Below, one piece after another: positions 40,382-50,898 of a stretch of DNA of 64,000 bases (position 1 is the stretch's first letter; each line of letters starts with the position of its first letter). Source of the DNA: Buchnera aphidicola (Sitobion avenae) (lineage in GTDB: Bacteria > Pseudomonadota > Gammaproteobacteria > Enterobacterales > Enterobacteriaceae). Below the pieces are notes generated by a model. It was not told where the DNA came from, did not search any database, and saw nothing but the letters and a program-made list of their open reading frames with translations. The position numbers were made by a program, and so were the translations under genes. The stretch is taken from NCBI RefSeq assembly GCF_005082585.1, contig NZ_CP034855.1, positions 434,001-498,000 on the forward strand. Reading direction: 5' to 3'.

Positions 40382-41629
40382 ATGCCAAGTCTTTTAAATA
40401 ACACTGAAAACAATCTCAATGAAAACACAATTAAAAATTTAATACAAAAATATCAACCTCCATTTTGGATTTACGACGCTGAAATTATTTACAATAAAAT
40501 CAAATTATTAAAAATGTTTGACATTATTAGATTTGCTCAAAAATCTTGTTCAAATATTAATATATTACGCTTAATGAAAAACGAAAATCTAAAAATAGAC
40601 GCTGTTTCATTAGGTGAAATTGAAAGAGCTTTATTATCTGGATTCAAACCAAACACAAATGAAATAATTTTTACTGCAGATATTTTAGATCAAGAAACTT
40701 TATGTAAAGTAGTTAATTTTAAAATACCAGTCAATGCCGGCTCTTTGGACATGTTAGAACAATTAGGGAAAATTTCACCAGGACACCATGTTTGGTTAAG
40801 AATTAATCCAAAATTTGGATATGGACATAGTAAAAAAACTAATACTGGAGGAGAAAACAGCAAACATGGTATTTGGGAGCCAGAAATGGCAATCCCAATT
40901 ATAAAAAAATATCAATTAAAATTAATAGGTTTACATATGCATATAGGTTCAGGAGTTAACTATTTACATTTAAAGAAAGTTTGTCAATCTATGATTCAAT
41001 ATGCTTTTCAATTGAATCAAAAAATATCATCTATTTCTGTTGGCGGAGGTTTGCCTATACCCTATAAGTTCAATGATGAACCTATTGATATCAATAAATA
41101 CTTTTCTTTATGGGATCTAGCAAGAAAAAAAATTTCTAAATTTTTAGGAAAAAAAATTCAATTAGAAATTGAACCTGGAAGATTTCTTGTTGCAGAATCA
41201 GGAGTTTTAATTTCAAGAGTATGGGCTACAAAAAAAATGGGCGATAAATATTTTGTTTTAGTAGATGTTGGATTTAATGATTTAATGAGACCAACTATGT
41301 ATGGCAGTTACCATCATATATCCGTTATTACTGGAGATAATAGAATTCTTAACGAAAAAGAAATAATTGATACTGTTGTTGCAGGTCCTTTATGTGAATC
41401 AGGAGATATTTTTACACAAAAAGAAGGTGGAACCGTCCAAACCAGAAAATTGCCGATTATAAAAATAGGAGACTATTTAATTTTTCATGATACAGGAGCT
41501 TATGGTGCTTCAATGTCATCTAATTATAATACAAGACCACTTATTCCAGAAATATTACTAAAAAATAACAGTTCTATTATTATTCGAAGACGTCAAACAA
41601 TTGAAGAATTGTTAAGTTTAGAAAAATAA
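40382..41629 (+). CDS. lysA: diaminopimelate decarboxylase
   Basis: LysA makes lysine from meso-diaminopimelate, the last step of a pathway whose early enzyme asd is also in this window. From the ATG at 40382 the protein is 415 aa (E. coli 420) and the PLP lysine in RFAQKSCSN is residue 54, the E. coli number; an in-frame ATG at 40370 adds four residues. HIGSG, the glycine-rich SVGGGLPIPY, EPGRFLVAESG and GPLCESGD are all present. There is no lysR regulator beside it, unlike E. coli. Confidence 0.96.
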   Translation: MPSLLNNTENNLNENTIKNLIQKYQPPFWIYDAEIIYNKIKLLKMFDIIRFAQKSCSNINILRLMKNENLKIDAVSLGEIERALLSGFKPNTNEIIFTADILDQETLCKVVNFKIPVNAGSLDMLEQLGKISPGHHVWLRINPKFGYGHSKKTNTGGENSKHGIWEPEMAIPIIKKYQLKLIGLHMHIGSGVNYLHLKKVCQSMIQYAFQLNQKISSISVGGGLPIPYKFNDEPIDINKYFSLWDLARKKISKFLGKKIQLEIEPGRFLVAESGVLISRVWATKKMGDKYFVLVDVGFNDLMRPTMYGSYHHISVITGDNRILNEKEIIDTVVAGPLCESGDIFTQKEGGTVQTRKLPIIKIGDYLIFHDTGAYGASMSSNYNTRPLIPEILLKNNSSIIIRRRQTIEELLSLEK

Positions 41630-41693
41630 TATTTTTTTAATAATTTACTAAAATAAAAAAATATTTTCTTTAATTAAGGATATCATCTAAAAA

Positions 41694-42548
41694 ATGTACA
41701 TCTTTTTTCCTAAATTAAATCCTATAATTTTTACTTTTGGTTCTATATCTGCTCGTTGGTATGGTTTTATGTATATTATTAGTTTTTTATTTGCAATTTG
41801 GTATGGAAAAAGATGTAGTATTAAAAATAAAAAAAAATGGTATGAAAAAAAAGTAGAAACTTTATTATATGCTGTTTTTTTAGGCTCATGTATTGGAGGA
41901 AGAATAGGATATATTATATTTTACAATTTTACATACTTTTCTCAAAATATATTACGTATATTTTATGTATGGGAGGGAGGAATGTCATTTCATGGAGGAT
42001 TAATAGGTGCTGTAATTGTAATGACATATTTTTCTCTAAAATATAAAAAAAAAATATTAGAAATATCTGATTTTATCGCTCCATTAATACCATTTGGATT
42101 AGGTGCTGGAAGATTAGGTAATTTTATTAATAGTGAACTATGGGGTCGTGTATCACCAAGCTTTTCATATGCGATGATTTTTCCTAATTCTCAATATCAA
42201 GATTTAGAAACAATAAAAAAACATCCTCAATTAAAACTACTATTTGAAAAATATGGAGCACTACCACGTCATCCTTCGCAATTATATGAATTTTTTTTGG
42301 AAGGTCTTGTGTTGTTTTTTATATTGTATTTTTTCTCAAAAAAAAATAGACCAATTGGTTGTACAAGCGGTTTATTTTTAATTTTCTATGGAGTATTTAG
42401 AATATTTGTAGAATTTTTTAGAGAACCAGATCCTCAAATAGGACTATTAGAAAATATAATTACTATGGGACAAATATTATCTATTCCAATGATTTTTTCT
42501 GGATTAATTATTCTTTATATATCTTCTATAAAAAAAAATAAATCATGA
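41694..42548 (+). CDS. lgt: prolipoprotein diacylglyceryl transferase
   Basis: Lgt transfers diacylglycerol from phosphatidylglycerol to the lipobox cysteine of prolipoproteins in the inner membrane. The 284-aa product (E. coli 291) is a multi-pass membrane protein with SFHGGLIGA, the signature GLGAGRLGNFINSELWGR and RHPSQLYEF. An A10 run (42045-42054) is in frame. Its stop lies within the ribosome-binding site of thyA, the conserved lgt-thyA pair. The presence of Lgt makes the missing lipobox cysteines of BamD and NlpD notable. Confidence 0.96.
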   Translation: MYIFFPKLNPIIFTFGSISARWYGFMYIISFLFAIWYGKRCSIKNKKKWYEKKVETLLYAVFLGSCIGGRIGYIIFYNFTYFSQNILRIFYVWEGGMSFHGGLIGAVIVMTYFSLKYKKKILEISDFIAPLIPFGLGAGRLGNFINSELWGRVSPSFSYAMIFPNSQYQDLETIKKHPQLKLLFEKYGALPRHPSQLYEFFLEGLVLFFILYFFSKKNRPIGCTSGLFLIFYGVFRIFVEFFREPDPQIGLLENIITMGQILSIPMIFSGLIILYISSIKKNKS

Positions 42549-42554
42549 GGAATT

Positions 42555-43349
42555 ATGAAACAATATATTAAATTAATAAAAAAAATAATTAAAATAGGCA
42601 ATCAAAAAAAAGATCGTACAGGAACAGGCACATTATCTATTTTTGGTTATAATATGAAGTTTAACTTACAAAAAGGTTTTCCACTTCTTACAACTAAAAA
42701 ATGTCATATTCCATCTATCATTTATGAACTTTTATGGTTTTTAAAAGGAGATACTAATATTAGTTATCTCAATAAAAATAAAATATCGATTTGGGATAAT
42801 TGGGCTGATGAATTTGGAAATGTTGGTCCAATATATGGAAAACAATGGAGAAGTTGGAATACACCAGAAGGTAATGTAATTGATCAAATAAAAAATGTAT
42901 TAATACAGTTAAAAGACAATCCTGATTCCCGTAGAATATTAGTGTCTAGTTGGAATGTTGGAGATATTGATAAAATGAAATTACCTCCCTGCCATGTTCT
43001 TTTTCAATTTTACGTATTCAAAAACACATTAAGTTGTCAACTATACCAACGTTCTTGTGATGTGTTTCTTGGACTGCCTTTTAATATAGCTAGTTACTCA
43101 ATACTTATACATATGATAGCTCAACAATGCAACTTAAAACCAGGAGAATTTTTATGGACAGGAGGTGATGTTCATTTGTATAATAATCATATTGAATTAG
43201 CAAAAAAACAAATACTTAGAACACCTCGAAAACTCCCGGAATTAATAATTCTCAAAAAACCTCATTCATTATTTCAATATTCTTTTCAAGATTTTAAAAT
43301 TCTTGGGTATTATCCTTATCCTCCTATTAAAGGAAAAATATCTGTATAA
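42555..43349 (+). CDS. thyA: thymidylate synthase
   Basis: ThyA methylates dUMP to dTMP with methylenetetrahydrofolate. At 264 aa it equals E. coli. The catalytic cysteine is C146 in [10 protein letters not shown], and the phosphate-binding [17 protein letters not shown] is intact. GAGGA at the end of lgt lies six bases before the ATG, so translation is probably coupled to lgt. Confidence 0.97.
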   Translation: MKQYIKLIKKIIKIGNQKKDRTGTGTLSIFGYNMKFNLQKGFPLLTTKKCHIPSIIYELLWFLKGDTNISYLNKNKISIWDNWADEFGNVGPIYGKQWRSWNTPEGNVIDQIKNVLIQLKDNPDSRRILVSSWNVGDIDKMKLPPCHVLFQFYVFKNTLSCQLYQRSCDVFLGLPFNIASYSILIHMIAQQCNLKPGEFLWTGGDVHLYNNHIELAKKQILRTPRKLPELIILKKPHSLFQYSFQDFKILGYYPYPPIKGKISV

Positions 43350-43414
43350 AAAAATAAACGTACTTTTACTAGAAATAATTTTTTATCAATTAAACTGGAT
43401 TGATTTTAAAACAT

Positions 43415-44740
43415 ATGAAAAAAATATATATAAAAACTTGGGGTTGTCAAATGAATGAATATGATTCATCTATGATTACCACGATATTGCAAAAAACAAA
43501 GAAATATTCACTTACAGAATCAGCAGAAAAATCTGATATTTTAATATTAAATACCTGTTCAATTAGAGAAAAAGCTCAAGAAAAAGTTTTTCATCAGCTC
43601 GGAAGATGGAAAAAAATAAAAAATAATAACCCAAGTGTTATTATTGCCGTAGGAGGCTGCGTAGCAACTCAAGAAGGTAAAGAAATTTTCAAAAGAGCAA
43701 ATTATGTAGATATTATATTTGGAACTCAAACTTTGCACAAGTTACCACAAATGATTTCTGAAGTAGAAACAAGTCGCAAATTATCTATTGATATTAGTTT
43801 CCCTAAATTAGAAAAATTTAAATATTCACTAGAATCTAAAAAAAAAGGATATACGGCAAATATTTCGATTATGGAAGGATGTAATAAATATTGTTCATTT
43901 TGCATAGTTCCATATACAAGAGGGCGTGAAATTAGTCGTCCATGTGATGATATTTTATTTGAAATATCTATTTTAGCAAAACAAGGAGTAAGAGAAATTA
44001 ACTTATTAGGACAAAATGTTAACGCATATAAAGGATCTACTTTTAACAGAAAAATTTGTTATTTTTCAGAATTAATACGATTAGTTGCAGAAATAGATGG
44101 TATTGATAGAATTCGTTTTACTACAAGTAATCCACGTGAATTTACTGATGATATTATCGATGTATATAAAGATACACCAAAACTAGTTAGTTTCTTGCAT
44201 CTTCCTGTACAAAGTGGTTCAAATAAAATTCTTAATTTAATGAAACGCTCATATACAATAGAAGATTATAAATCTATTGTTAACAAGTTAATTATTGCTA
44301 GACCTAATATTCAAATTAGTTCTGATTTTATTGTTGGTTTTCCTGGAGAATCTGAAATAGACTTTCAACAAACAATGCTTTTTATAAAAAATATAAATTT
44401 TGATATGAGTTTCAGCTTTATATATTCTAAAAGGCCTGGAACACCTGCTTCTAAAATGAAAGACGATGTTGATTTAGAAGAGAAAAAAAAACGTTTGTAT
44501 ATTTTGCAAGATCGTATAAATATACAAACTATGTTATGGAGTAGAAAAATGTTCGGGACTATACAATCTATTTTAGTAGAAGGCGTATCAGATAAAAATA
44601 TCATGGAATTATATGGTCGAACAGAAAACAATAGAATTGTTACTTTTAAAGGTTCCCCTAACACAATTGGACAATTTGTTAATGTAAAAATTAAAAAAGT
44701 ACATACACACTCATTAAAAGGCGAATTACTTCAAAAATAA
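43415..44740 (+). CDS. miaB: tRNA-2-methylthio-N6-dimethylallyladenosine synthase MiaB
   Basis: MiaB is a radical-SAM methylthiotransferase that modifies A37 of tRNAs reading UNN codons. The start is set at the ATG 43415 (441 aa; E. coli 474), which aligns with the E. coli N-terminus; a TTG at 43400 is in frame but unsupported. The three auxiliary-cluster cysteines ([27 protein letters not shown]) and the radical-[11 protein letters not shown] are present. The TRAM domain closes the protein and the last 30 or so E. coli residues are missing. ybeY follows after 14 bases; E. coli ybeZ, which lies between them, is deleted. Confidence 0.96.
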   Translation: MKKIYIKTWGCQMNEYDSSMITTILQKTKKYSLTESAEKSDILILNTCSIREKAQEKVFHQLGRWKKIKNNNPSVIIAVGGCVATQEGKEIFKRANYVDIIFGTQTLHKLPQMISEVETSRKLSIDISFPKLEKFKYSLESKKKGYTANISIMEGCNKYCSFCIVPYTRGREISRPCDDILFEISILAKQGVREINLLGQNVNAYKGSTFNRKICYFSELIRLVAEIDGIDRIRFTTSNPREFTDDIIDVYKDTPKLVSFLHLPVQSGSNKILNLMKRSYTIEDYKSIVNKLIIARPNIQISSDFIVGFPGESEIDFQQTMLFIKNINFDMSFSFIYSKRPGTPASKMKDDVDLEEKKKRLYILQDRINIQTMLWSRKMFGTIQSILVEGVSDKNIMELYGRTENNRIVTFKGSPNTIGQFVNVKIKKVHTHSLKGELLQK

Positions 44741-44754
44741 TTCCATTCAGATAT

Positions 44755-45221
44755 ATGAAAAATATTATTATAAATCTTCAAATCTGTTCTAAAAATACAA
44801 AAAGAATACCAAAAAAAATACATTTTAAAAAATGGATACAAAAAATTTTATATAAAAAAAAAACATCAATATAATCACAATCCGTATTGTAGATGAATTA
44901 GAAATTAAAAAATTAAATTTTATCTATAGAAAAAAAAATCAAGCAACAAATATCTTATCATTTCCTTTTAATAAATTTATTAAAGTGAATCATAAATTGT
45001 TAGGAGATTTAATCTTATGTAAAAATATAATTGAAAAAGAATCCCTTAAGTACAAAAAATCATTGGAATCACATTGGGCTCATATAACAATACATGGAAC
45101 ACTGCATTTATTAGGATACGATCATAAAAATAATAAAGAAGCAAATATCATGGAAAAAATTGAAAATAAAGTAATGCTATCTTTAAAATATAAAAAACCA
45201 CATCTTTTAAAAAAATTTTAA
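44755..45221 (+). pseudogene. ybeY: YbeY endoribonuclease, one-base frameshift in an A10 tract
   Basis: YbeY is a metal-dependent endoribonuclease in 16S rRNA maturation and ribosome quality control. An ATG at 44755 gives NIIINLQICSKNTKRIPKK..., like the E. coli N-terminus, until a stop at 44872-44874. From about 44864 the protein continues one register off as TIRIVDELE, NILSFPF, LLGDLILC and the metal-binding HGTLHLLGYDH. The junction is ten A's at 44854-44863. One added A gives 155 aa, exactly the E. coli length. It may be read through slippage, be a recent pseudogene, or be a base-call error. An ATG at 44985 would yield a fragment with the metal site only. Confidence 0.88.
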
Positions 45222-45301
45222 TCTTCTATAAAAAATATTTTAACTCAGGCATTTCTACCATAGAATAGTAGAACATATTTTAAAAAAGACAATTTAATAC
45301 T

Positions 45302-46180
45302 ATGAGTGATAAGCATTCACAAAACTGTGATAAAATAAATAGGAAAGGATTTTTTTCTATTTTATTAAATCAAATTTTTCATGATGAACCGAAAAATAGA
45401 GAAGAACTATTAGCATTAATTCGCGATTCAGAACAAAACGAACTAATTGATCAAGATACTTGCGATATGTTAGAAGGAGTTATGCATATCGTCAAAAAAA
45501 GAATTAAAGAAATCATGATTCCTAGAACACAAATGATTACATTAAAATTAAATTATGATTTAAATGAATGTCTTGATGTTATTATTGAATCGGCGCATTC
45601 GCGTTTTCCAGTTATGAGCAGTGATAACAATTATGTTGAAGGATTTTTAATTGCTAAAGATTTATTACCCTTTATGAAAAGTTCTAAAAATATTTTTTGC
45701 ATAAAAAATATATTACGACCAGCTGTGGTAGTTCCAGAGAGTAAATATGTAGATAGAATGTTAAAAGAATTTCGCTCGAAAAGAAATCATATGGCTATAG
45801 TTATAGATGAATTTGGAGCTGTATCTGGTTTAGTTACTATAGAAGATATACTTGAATTAATCGTTGGAGAAATCGAAGATGAATATGATGATGAGGAAAC
45901 ATTAAATATTAGAAAACTTCAAAAATGCACTTTTTCTATTAGAGCACTTACAGAAATAAAAGAATTTAATGAAACCTTTAATACTAATTTTAGTGATGAA
46001 GAAGTAGATACTATAGGAGGATTAGTTATGAAAGAATTTGGCCATTTACCAAGTCGTGGTGAAAGTATAAAAATTGATGGTTATTCTTTTAAAATTTCTG
46101 TAGCAGACAGTAGAAAAGTTATACAAATACATGTAACTGTTCCAGAAAATAAGATACCTGTTCTTATGGAAGTTCAATAA
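45302..46180 (+). CDS. corC: CorC/YbeX CBS-domain protein
   Basis: CorC (YbeX) is a CBS-pair protein linked to magnesium/cobalt efflux and, more recently, ribosome metabolism. At 292 aa it equals E. coli. Two CBS motifs (MIPRTQMITLK region; MAIVIDEFGAVSGLVTIEDILELIVGEI) precede a CorC/HlyC C-terminal domain. It sits after ybeY, as in E. coli; lnt, next in E. coli, is absent. Its precise biochemical role is unsettled. Confidence 0.94.
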   Translation: MSDKHSQNCDKINRKGFFSILLNQIFHDEPKNREELLALIRDSEQNELIDQDTCDMLEGVMHIVKKRIKEIMIPRTQMITLKLNYDLNECLDVIIESAHSRFPVMSSDNNYVEGFLIAKDLLPFMKSSKNIFCIKNILRPAVVVPESKYVDRMLKEFRSKRNHMAIVIDEFGAVSGLVTIEDILELIVGEIEDEYDDEETLNIRKLQKCTFSIRALTEIKEFNETFNTNFSDEEVDTIGGLVMKEFGHLPSRGESIKIDGYSFKISVADSRKVIQIHVTVPENKIPVLMEVQ

Positions 46181-46270
46181 AACTATTTTTTAAGATTTAG
46201 AAAAAATAAGATTATTTTAAATTGCAATTTAAAAACATTATATTTCTCAAATATTTTTGTAGAGACAAAA

Positions 46271-48850
46271 ATGGAAAAAGAATATTTACCAAGCAAAATA
46301 GAACTTTATGTACAGAAATACTGGAAGAAAAATAAAACCTTTGAAGTAAAAGAAGATTTGAAAAAAGAAAAATATTATTGTCTTCCTATGCTTCCATATC
46401 CTTCTGGAAAATTACATATGGGTCATGTTAGGAATTATACTATTAGTGACGTTATTGCTCGATATCAAAGAATGCTAGGAAAAAACGTCTTGCAACCAAT
46501 GGGCTGGGATGCTTTTGGTTTACCTGCTGAAGATGCATCTATAAAGAATAATACGACTCCTTCCTCATGGACTAAAAAAAATATAAAATACATGAAAAAA
46601 CAACTTCAATCACTGGGTTTTAGCTATGATTGGAGTCGTGAAATAACCACTTGCAATCCAGAATATTTTCATTGGGAACAATGGTTTTTTACTGAATTAT
46701 ATAAAAAAAAACTAGTATATAAAAAAAACAGTTTAGTTAATTGGTGTGTTTATGATAAAACAGTTTTAGCAAATGAACAAGTTATTGATGGTTGCTGCTG
46801 GAGATGTCAAAATAAAATAACAATAAAAAAAATTCCACAATGGTTTATAAAAATAAGAAATTATGCTGAATCTTTATATCAAGATTTAAAAAAATTAACT
46901 TGCTGGCCTGAAAATGTAAAGAACATGCAACGAAATTGGATTGGACGAATAAAAGGATTTCAAATAACTTTAAAAATTTTTAATACATCTGAAAAGTTAA
47001 AAGCATTTACGAATAGATTAGATCTTATAATGGGTGTGACATATGTTTCAATATCTACCTGTCATAAATTATCTCTAAATTTATCTAAAAATAATAAAAT
47101 AATTAAAAAATTTATAAAAGAAAACGAATGTGTATCACCAGAAGAACTTAAAAAAGTTAAATATACAGGAATTAATACAAATATTTTTGTCCTTCATCCA
47201 ATCACAGAAAAAAAAATACCAATTTGGATTTCCAATATTACTTTAAAAGAATATGGAACGAATGCAGTTTTATCAATTCCTGGACACAATGAAAATGATT
47301 GGAATTTTGCAATCAAAAATAATTTAAAAATTAAATATGTTGTACTAAATCCTGACAATCAAGAGTTAAATTCATATACGTCTTTTATAGATATAAAAGG
47401 AATATTAGTTAATTCTAAAGAATTTAACGGGTTAAATTTTCAAGAAAGCACAAAAAAAATAAAAAAAATACTATATCAAAAAAAAATATTAAAAGAAAAG
47501 ATTCATTATAAACTACAGGATTGGTGCGTATCAAGACAACGCTATTGGGGAACACCTATTCCAATGGCTAAATTAAGAAATGGGAAAATTATAGCAATAC
47601 CAAAAAATCAATTACCTGTAGTTTTACCAAAAATTAGGAAGAATATTGACTCATCACTAAAACCCATTAGTTCTAATTCAAAATGGGCTCAAATTTTTAT
47701 TAATAATAAAAGTGCTACTAGAGAAACAGATACTTTCGACACATTTATGGAATCATCTTGGTACTATGTAAGATATACTTGTCCTAATTTTAACACTGGT
47801 ATGGTTGATTTAATATCATCAAAATATTGGCTTCCTGTTGATCAATATATTGGAGGAATAGAACATGCAATAATGCATTTAATGTATTTTCGATTTTATC
47901 ATAAATTATTACGTGATTTTAAATTAGTTGATTTCGATGAACCAGTAAAAAAATTATTATGTCAAGGAATGGTTCTTTCTGAAGCTTTTTATGAAATTGA
48001 CAGCAACTGTCAAAAAAATTGGTTTCATTCGTCATCAATATTAATAACACGCAATTCAAAAGGAGAAATTGTTAAATCATATACTAAAGAAGGGAAAGAA
48101 CTCGTTTACGCAGGAATGATTAAAATGTCTAAATCAAAAAACAATGGAATTGAACCAGAATTAATAATTCAACGTTATGGAGCTGATACAATTCGTTTAT
48201 TCATTATGTTTGCTGCTCCTGTAGAATCTTCATTGGAATGGAAAGAATCTGGAGTAAAAGGAATTTATCGTTTTTTAAAAAAACTTTGGACACTAATATT
48301 TAATTATATTCATGTACAAAAGACACACAAAGAAACAAATATTAACATATTAAATTATCAGCAATCTGAATTACAATATCAATTACATAAAACTATTGCA
48401 AAAGTTTCTGATGATATAGGTCGTCGACAAACGTTTAATACTGCTATTTCTGCAATCATGGAATTAGTAAATAAATTAATAAAAGCTTCAATGAAAGATG
48501 AACAAGACAAATCTATTATGCGCGAATCCTTGATTTGTATAATTAAAATGCTCTATCCATTCATACCTCATTTTTGTTTTTTTGTTTGGAACTATTTTGA
48601 TGAAAATATCTCTATTGAAAATCAAAAATGGCCTGTCTTTAAAGAAGATATTTTATTAAAAAAATATAGTATAATTATTGCTCAAATTAATGGAAAAACA
48701 CGATGTACTATAAAAGTATCTAATAATTTAACTAAAGAAGAAATATTTTTATACGTGCAAAATGAACCAAAAATCAAAAAATATTTAAATAATATTAATA
48801 TAAAAAAAATAATATATATTCCAAATAAAATAATCAATTTTGTAATATAA
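46271..48850 (+). CDS. leuS: leucyl-tRNA synthetase with altered CP1 editing pocket
   Basis: LeuRS charges tRNA-Leu. The 859-aa class I enzyme (E. coli 860) can be numbered as E. coli: LPYPSGKLHMGHV (HIGH motif) and KMSKS (618-622) are perfect. In the CP1 editing domain, E. coli TTRPDTF (247-253) reads TNRLDLI here, so Thr248, Pro250 and the specificity-gate Thr252 are replaced, and GHDQRD reads GHNEND. Synthesis should be normal; clearance of mischarged tRNA is doubtful (inference). lptE, which follows leuS in E. coli, is missing and holA comes next. Confidence 0.96.
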   Translation: MEKEYLPSKIELYVQKYWKKNKTFEVKEDLKKEKYYCLPMLPYPSGKLHMGHVRNYTISDVIARYQRMLGKNVLQPMGWDAFGLPAEDASIKNNTTPSSWTKKNIKYMKKQLQSLGFSYDWSREITTCNPEYFHWEQWFFTELYKKKLVYKKNSLVNWCVYDKTVLANEQVIDGCCWRCQNKITIKKIPQWFIKIRNYAESLYQDLKKLTCWPENVKNMQRNWIGRIKGFQITLKIFNTSEKLKAFTNRLDLIMGVTYVSISTCHKLSLNLSKNNKIIKKFIKENECVSPEELKKVKYTGINTNIFVLHPITEKKIPIWISNITLKEYGTNAVLSIPGHNENDWNFAIKNNLKIKYVVLNPDNQELNSYTSFIDIKGILVNSKEFNGLNFQESTKKIKKILYQKKILKEKIHYKLQDWCVSRQRYWGTPIPMAKLRNGKIIAIPKNQLPVVLPKIRKNIDSSLKPISSNSKWAQIFINNKSATRETDTFDTFMESSWYYVRYTCPNFNTGMVDLISSKYWLPVDQYIGGIEHAIMHLMYFRFYHKLLRDFKLVDFDEPVKKLLCQGMVLSEAFYEIDSNCQKNWFHSSSILITRNSKGEIVKSYTKEGKELVYAGMIKMSKSKNNGIEPELIIQRYGADTIRLFIMFAAPVESSLEWKESGVKGIYRFLKKLWTLIFNYIHVQKTHKETNINILNYQQSELQYQLHKTIAKVSDDIGRRQTFNTAISAIMELVNKLIKASMKDEQDKSIMRESLICIIKMLYPFIPHFCFFVWNYFDENISIENQKWPVFKEDILLKKYSIIIAQINGKTRCTIKVSNNLTKEEIFLYVQNEPKIKKYLNNINIKKIIYIPNKIINFVI

Positions 48851-48888
48851 AATATTAATATATTTATAAGAATAGTGCCATTTATTAT

Positions 48889-49893
48889 ATGAAAACTACC
48901 AATCCAAATGAACTAAAAAAAAAATTAATAAAAAAATTGCATCCTTTTTATATCCTTTTAGGAGAAGATTTTTGCTTGCTAGAAAGAAATCAAAACTTGA
49001 TATTGAATTTTTCATATAAAAAAGGATTTTTAGAGAAAGTTATAATTGATATAGAAAAAGATAAGGATTGGAACAAGATTGTTTTATTGTACAAAACTAA
49101 AAATTTATTTTTTAAAAAAACCACTTTAATAATCAACTTTCTTATTAAAAAATTAAATAATTTTTTAATTGAAAAAGTTTATAAAATATTTTTTTTGTTT
49201 GATTCAGATATATTAATAATTTTAAAATTTAATCATTTATCTTATTTTGTACAAAGAAATAAGTTGTTAAATAAATTTCTAAACTGTCACTATAATAGTA
49301 TAGTTTCCTGTTTTACACCATATAATTTATCTTTTATTAATTGGATTCAATATGAAATTAAAGAAAAAAATATAAATATGGAAGAAAAGGCATTATCTTT
49401 ATTATGCAAACATTATAAAGGTAATACTTTATTTATATATAATGTTTTGGATATAATTTCAATAACATGGCCTGATACTCCTATTACAAGAGCAAAATTA
49501 AAAAAAATTATTATTGACTTTTTTGAGTTTTCTGAATTATGTTGGATTAATTCTATATTTGAAAATCAAAGAGAAAAATCTATTTATATATTAAACATTT
49601 TTTTGAAAAGAAAATATAATCCTCTTGTTTTAGTCCGTTCTTTACAAAAAGATTTATATAAATTAATTCATATGAAACGCGAAACAAAAATAAATATGAA
49701 CACATTTTCAGAGGAATATAATATTAGCAGTTTAAGAGATAAACATTTTATGAATGCTTTAAAAAAAATTAACTGTATTAACTTATTAAAAGCAATTCAA
49801 ATTCTTGTAAAAATAGAAATAAATATCAAAAAAAAATATAATAATGATGTTTGGAATCAACTACAAGAATTAACTTTAATATTATGCAATTAA
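48889..49893 (+). CDS. holA: DNA polymerase III delta subunit
   Basis: HolA is the clamp-loader subunit that opens the beta sliding clamp. The 334-aa product (E. coli 343) is strongly diverged but collinear: FYILLGEDFCLLER near the N-terminus, KHYKGNTLFIYNVLDIISITWPD, PLVLVRSLQKDLYKLI and the C-terminal VWNQLQELTLILC. Position between leuS and nadD supports the call. No special ribosome-binding site is visible before the ATG. Confidence 0.92.
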   Translation: MKTTNPNELKKKLIKKLHPFYILLGEDFCLLERNQNLILNFSYKKGFLEKVIIDIEKDKDWNKIVLLYKTKNLFFKKTTLIINFLIKKLNNFLIEKVYKIFFLFDSDILIILKFNHLSYFVQRNKLLNKFLNCHYNSIVSCFTPYNLSFINWIQYEIKEKNINMEEKALSLLCKHYKGNTLFIYNVLDIISITWPDTPITRAKLKKIIIDFFEFSELCWINSIFENQREKSIYILNIFLKRKYNPLVLVRSLQKDLYKLIHMKRETKINMNTFSEEYNISSLRDKHFMNALKKINCINLLKAIQILVKIEINIKKKYNNDVWNQLQELTLILCN

Positions 49894-49918
49894 CATTTCA
49901 TATATTTAGACATAAAAA

Positions 49919-50560
49919 ATGAAAAAATTACATGCAATTTTTGGTGGAAATTTTGATCCAATTCATTATGGTCATATTTATTTAGCTAAAAAATTAGCAA
50001 AAGAACTCTCCATAGAAAAAATAATATTTTTGCCAAATAATTATCCTCCTCATCGAGAAAGAACTCAAACATCTATAATAGATAAAATAAAAATGATTAA
50101 ACTTGCTATTCATGATAATCCTTTATTTCAAATAAGTTACCTGGAAGCAAAAAAAAATAAACTCTTTTACACCATAGATACATTAAAAAAAATTAGAAAA
50201 GAAATAAGTTTTTTAAGACCTTTGTGTTTTATCATAGGAGAAGATAACTTGCAAAAAATATATCTTTGGAAGGACTGGAAAAAAATATTATTATACTCTC
50301 ACTTATTGATTTGTCCTAGAAAACATAAAAAAAAATATCATCATGAATTAGAACAATGGATTAATTCTAATATTACGTACAATGTAAATTTCCTGCATCA
50401 AAAATCATCTGGTTTTATTTTTTTTTCGAATATACCTCTTATTAATATTTCTTCCACTACAATAAGAAATAATTACTCTATAGGTAAAAGTTCTAATCTA
50501 CTTTTACCATCTATTATTAATAATTATATTTTATCAAAAAAGTTATACCATAAGGATTAA
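49919..50560 (+). CDS. nadD: nicotinate-mononucleotide adenylyltransferase
   Basis: NadD adenylates nicotinate mononucleotide on the way to NAD. The 213-aa product equals E. coli in length. The nucleotidyltransferase motifs GGNFDPIHYGH (9-19) and ISSTTIRNNYSIG are intact. It follows holA by 25 bases, the E. coli holA-nadD order; cobC and rlmH, further along in E. coli, are not here. Confidence 0.95.
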   Translation: MKKLHAIFGGNFDPIHYGHIYLAKKLAKELSIEKIIFLPNNYPPHRERTQTSIIDKIKMIKLAIHDNPLFQISYLEAKKNKLFYTIDTLKKIRKEISFLRPLCFIIGEDNLQKIYLWKDWKKILLYSHLLICPRKHKKKYHHELEQWINSNITYNVNFLHQKSSGFIFFSNIPLINISSTTIRNNYSIGKSSNLLLPSIINNYILSKKLYHKD

Positions 50561-50625
50561 TTTTACCATTCATAGTTTTGTGCTATTTTTTAAAAGAATA
50601 AAATTAAACGTCTTTAAGAAAACCA

Positions 50626-50856
50626 ATGAAAAAAAAAATTATTTTAAATGTAATTGGACTTCGGTGTCCAGAACCAATTATGTTAATTAGAAAGACAATG
50701 CGTAATATGAAAAACAATGAAACAATATTAATTGTATCAGATGATCCCACAACTAAAAGAGACATTCCAAATTTTTGTTATTTTATGGAACATCAATTAT
50801 TAAAACACGACATAAAAGTTAAACCTTATCGTTATTTACTAAAAAAAGGACTGTAA
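50626..50856 (+). CDS. tusA: sulfur carrier protein TusA
   Basis: TusA relays sulfur from cysteine desulfurase IscS toward 2-thiouridine in tRNA wobble positions. The 76-aa product lacks the first five residues of E. coli TusA (81 aa). The sulfur-carrying cysteine is C14 in GLRCPEP (E. coli C19). It converges on asd across a gap holding a long nested palindrome. Confidence 0.93.
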   Translation: MKKKIILNVIGLRCPEPIMLIRKTMRNMKNNETILIVSDDPTTKRDIPNFCYFMEHQLLKHDIKVKPYRYLLKKGL

Positions 50857-50898
50857 CTTTTCAAATAATAAAAAAATGTTTTTCATGATTATTAAACA

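Noticed and set aside
41628..41665. A/T-only hairpin after lysA as a terminator
   Set aside because: The arms are runs of T and A with no G or C. Such pairing is expected by chance at this composition, and lgt follows on the same strand.
44985..45221. Short ybeY from an internal ATG as the real gene
   Set aside because: The upstream 77 codons are clearly YbeY N-terminus in another frame; the short form lacks half the fold, so the frameshift model explains more.
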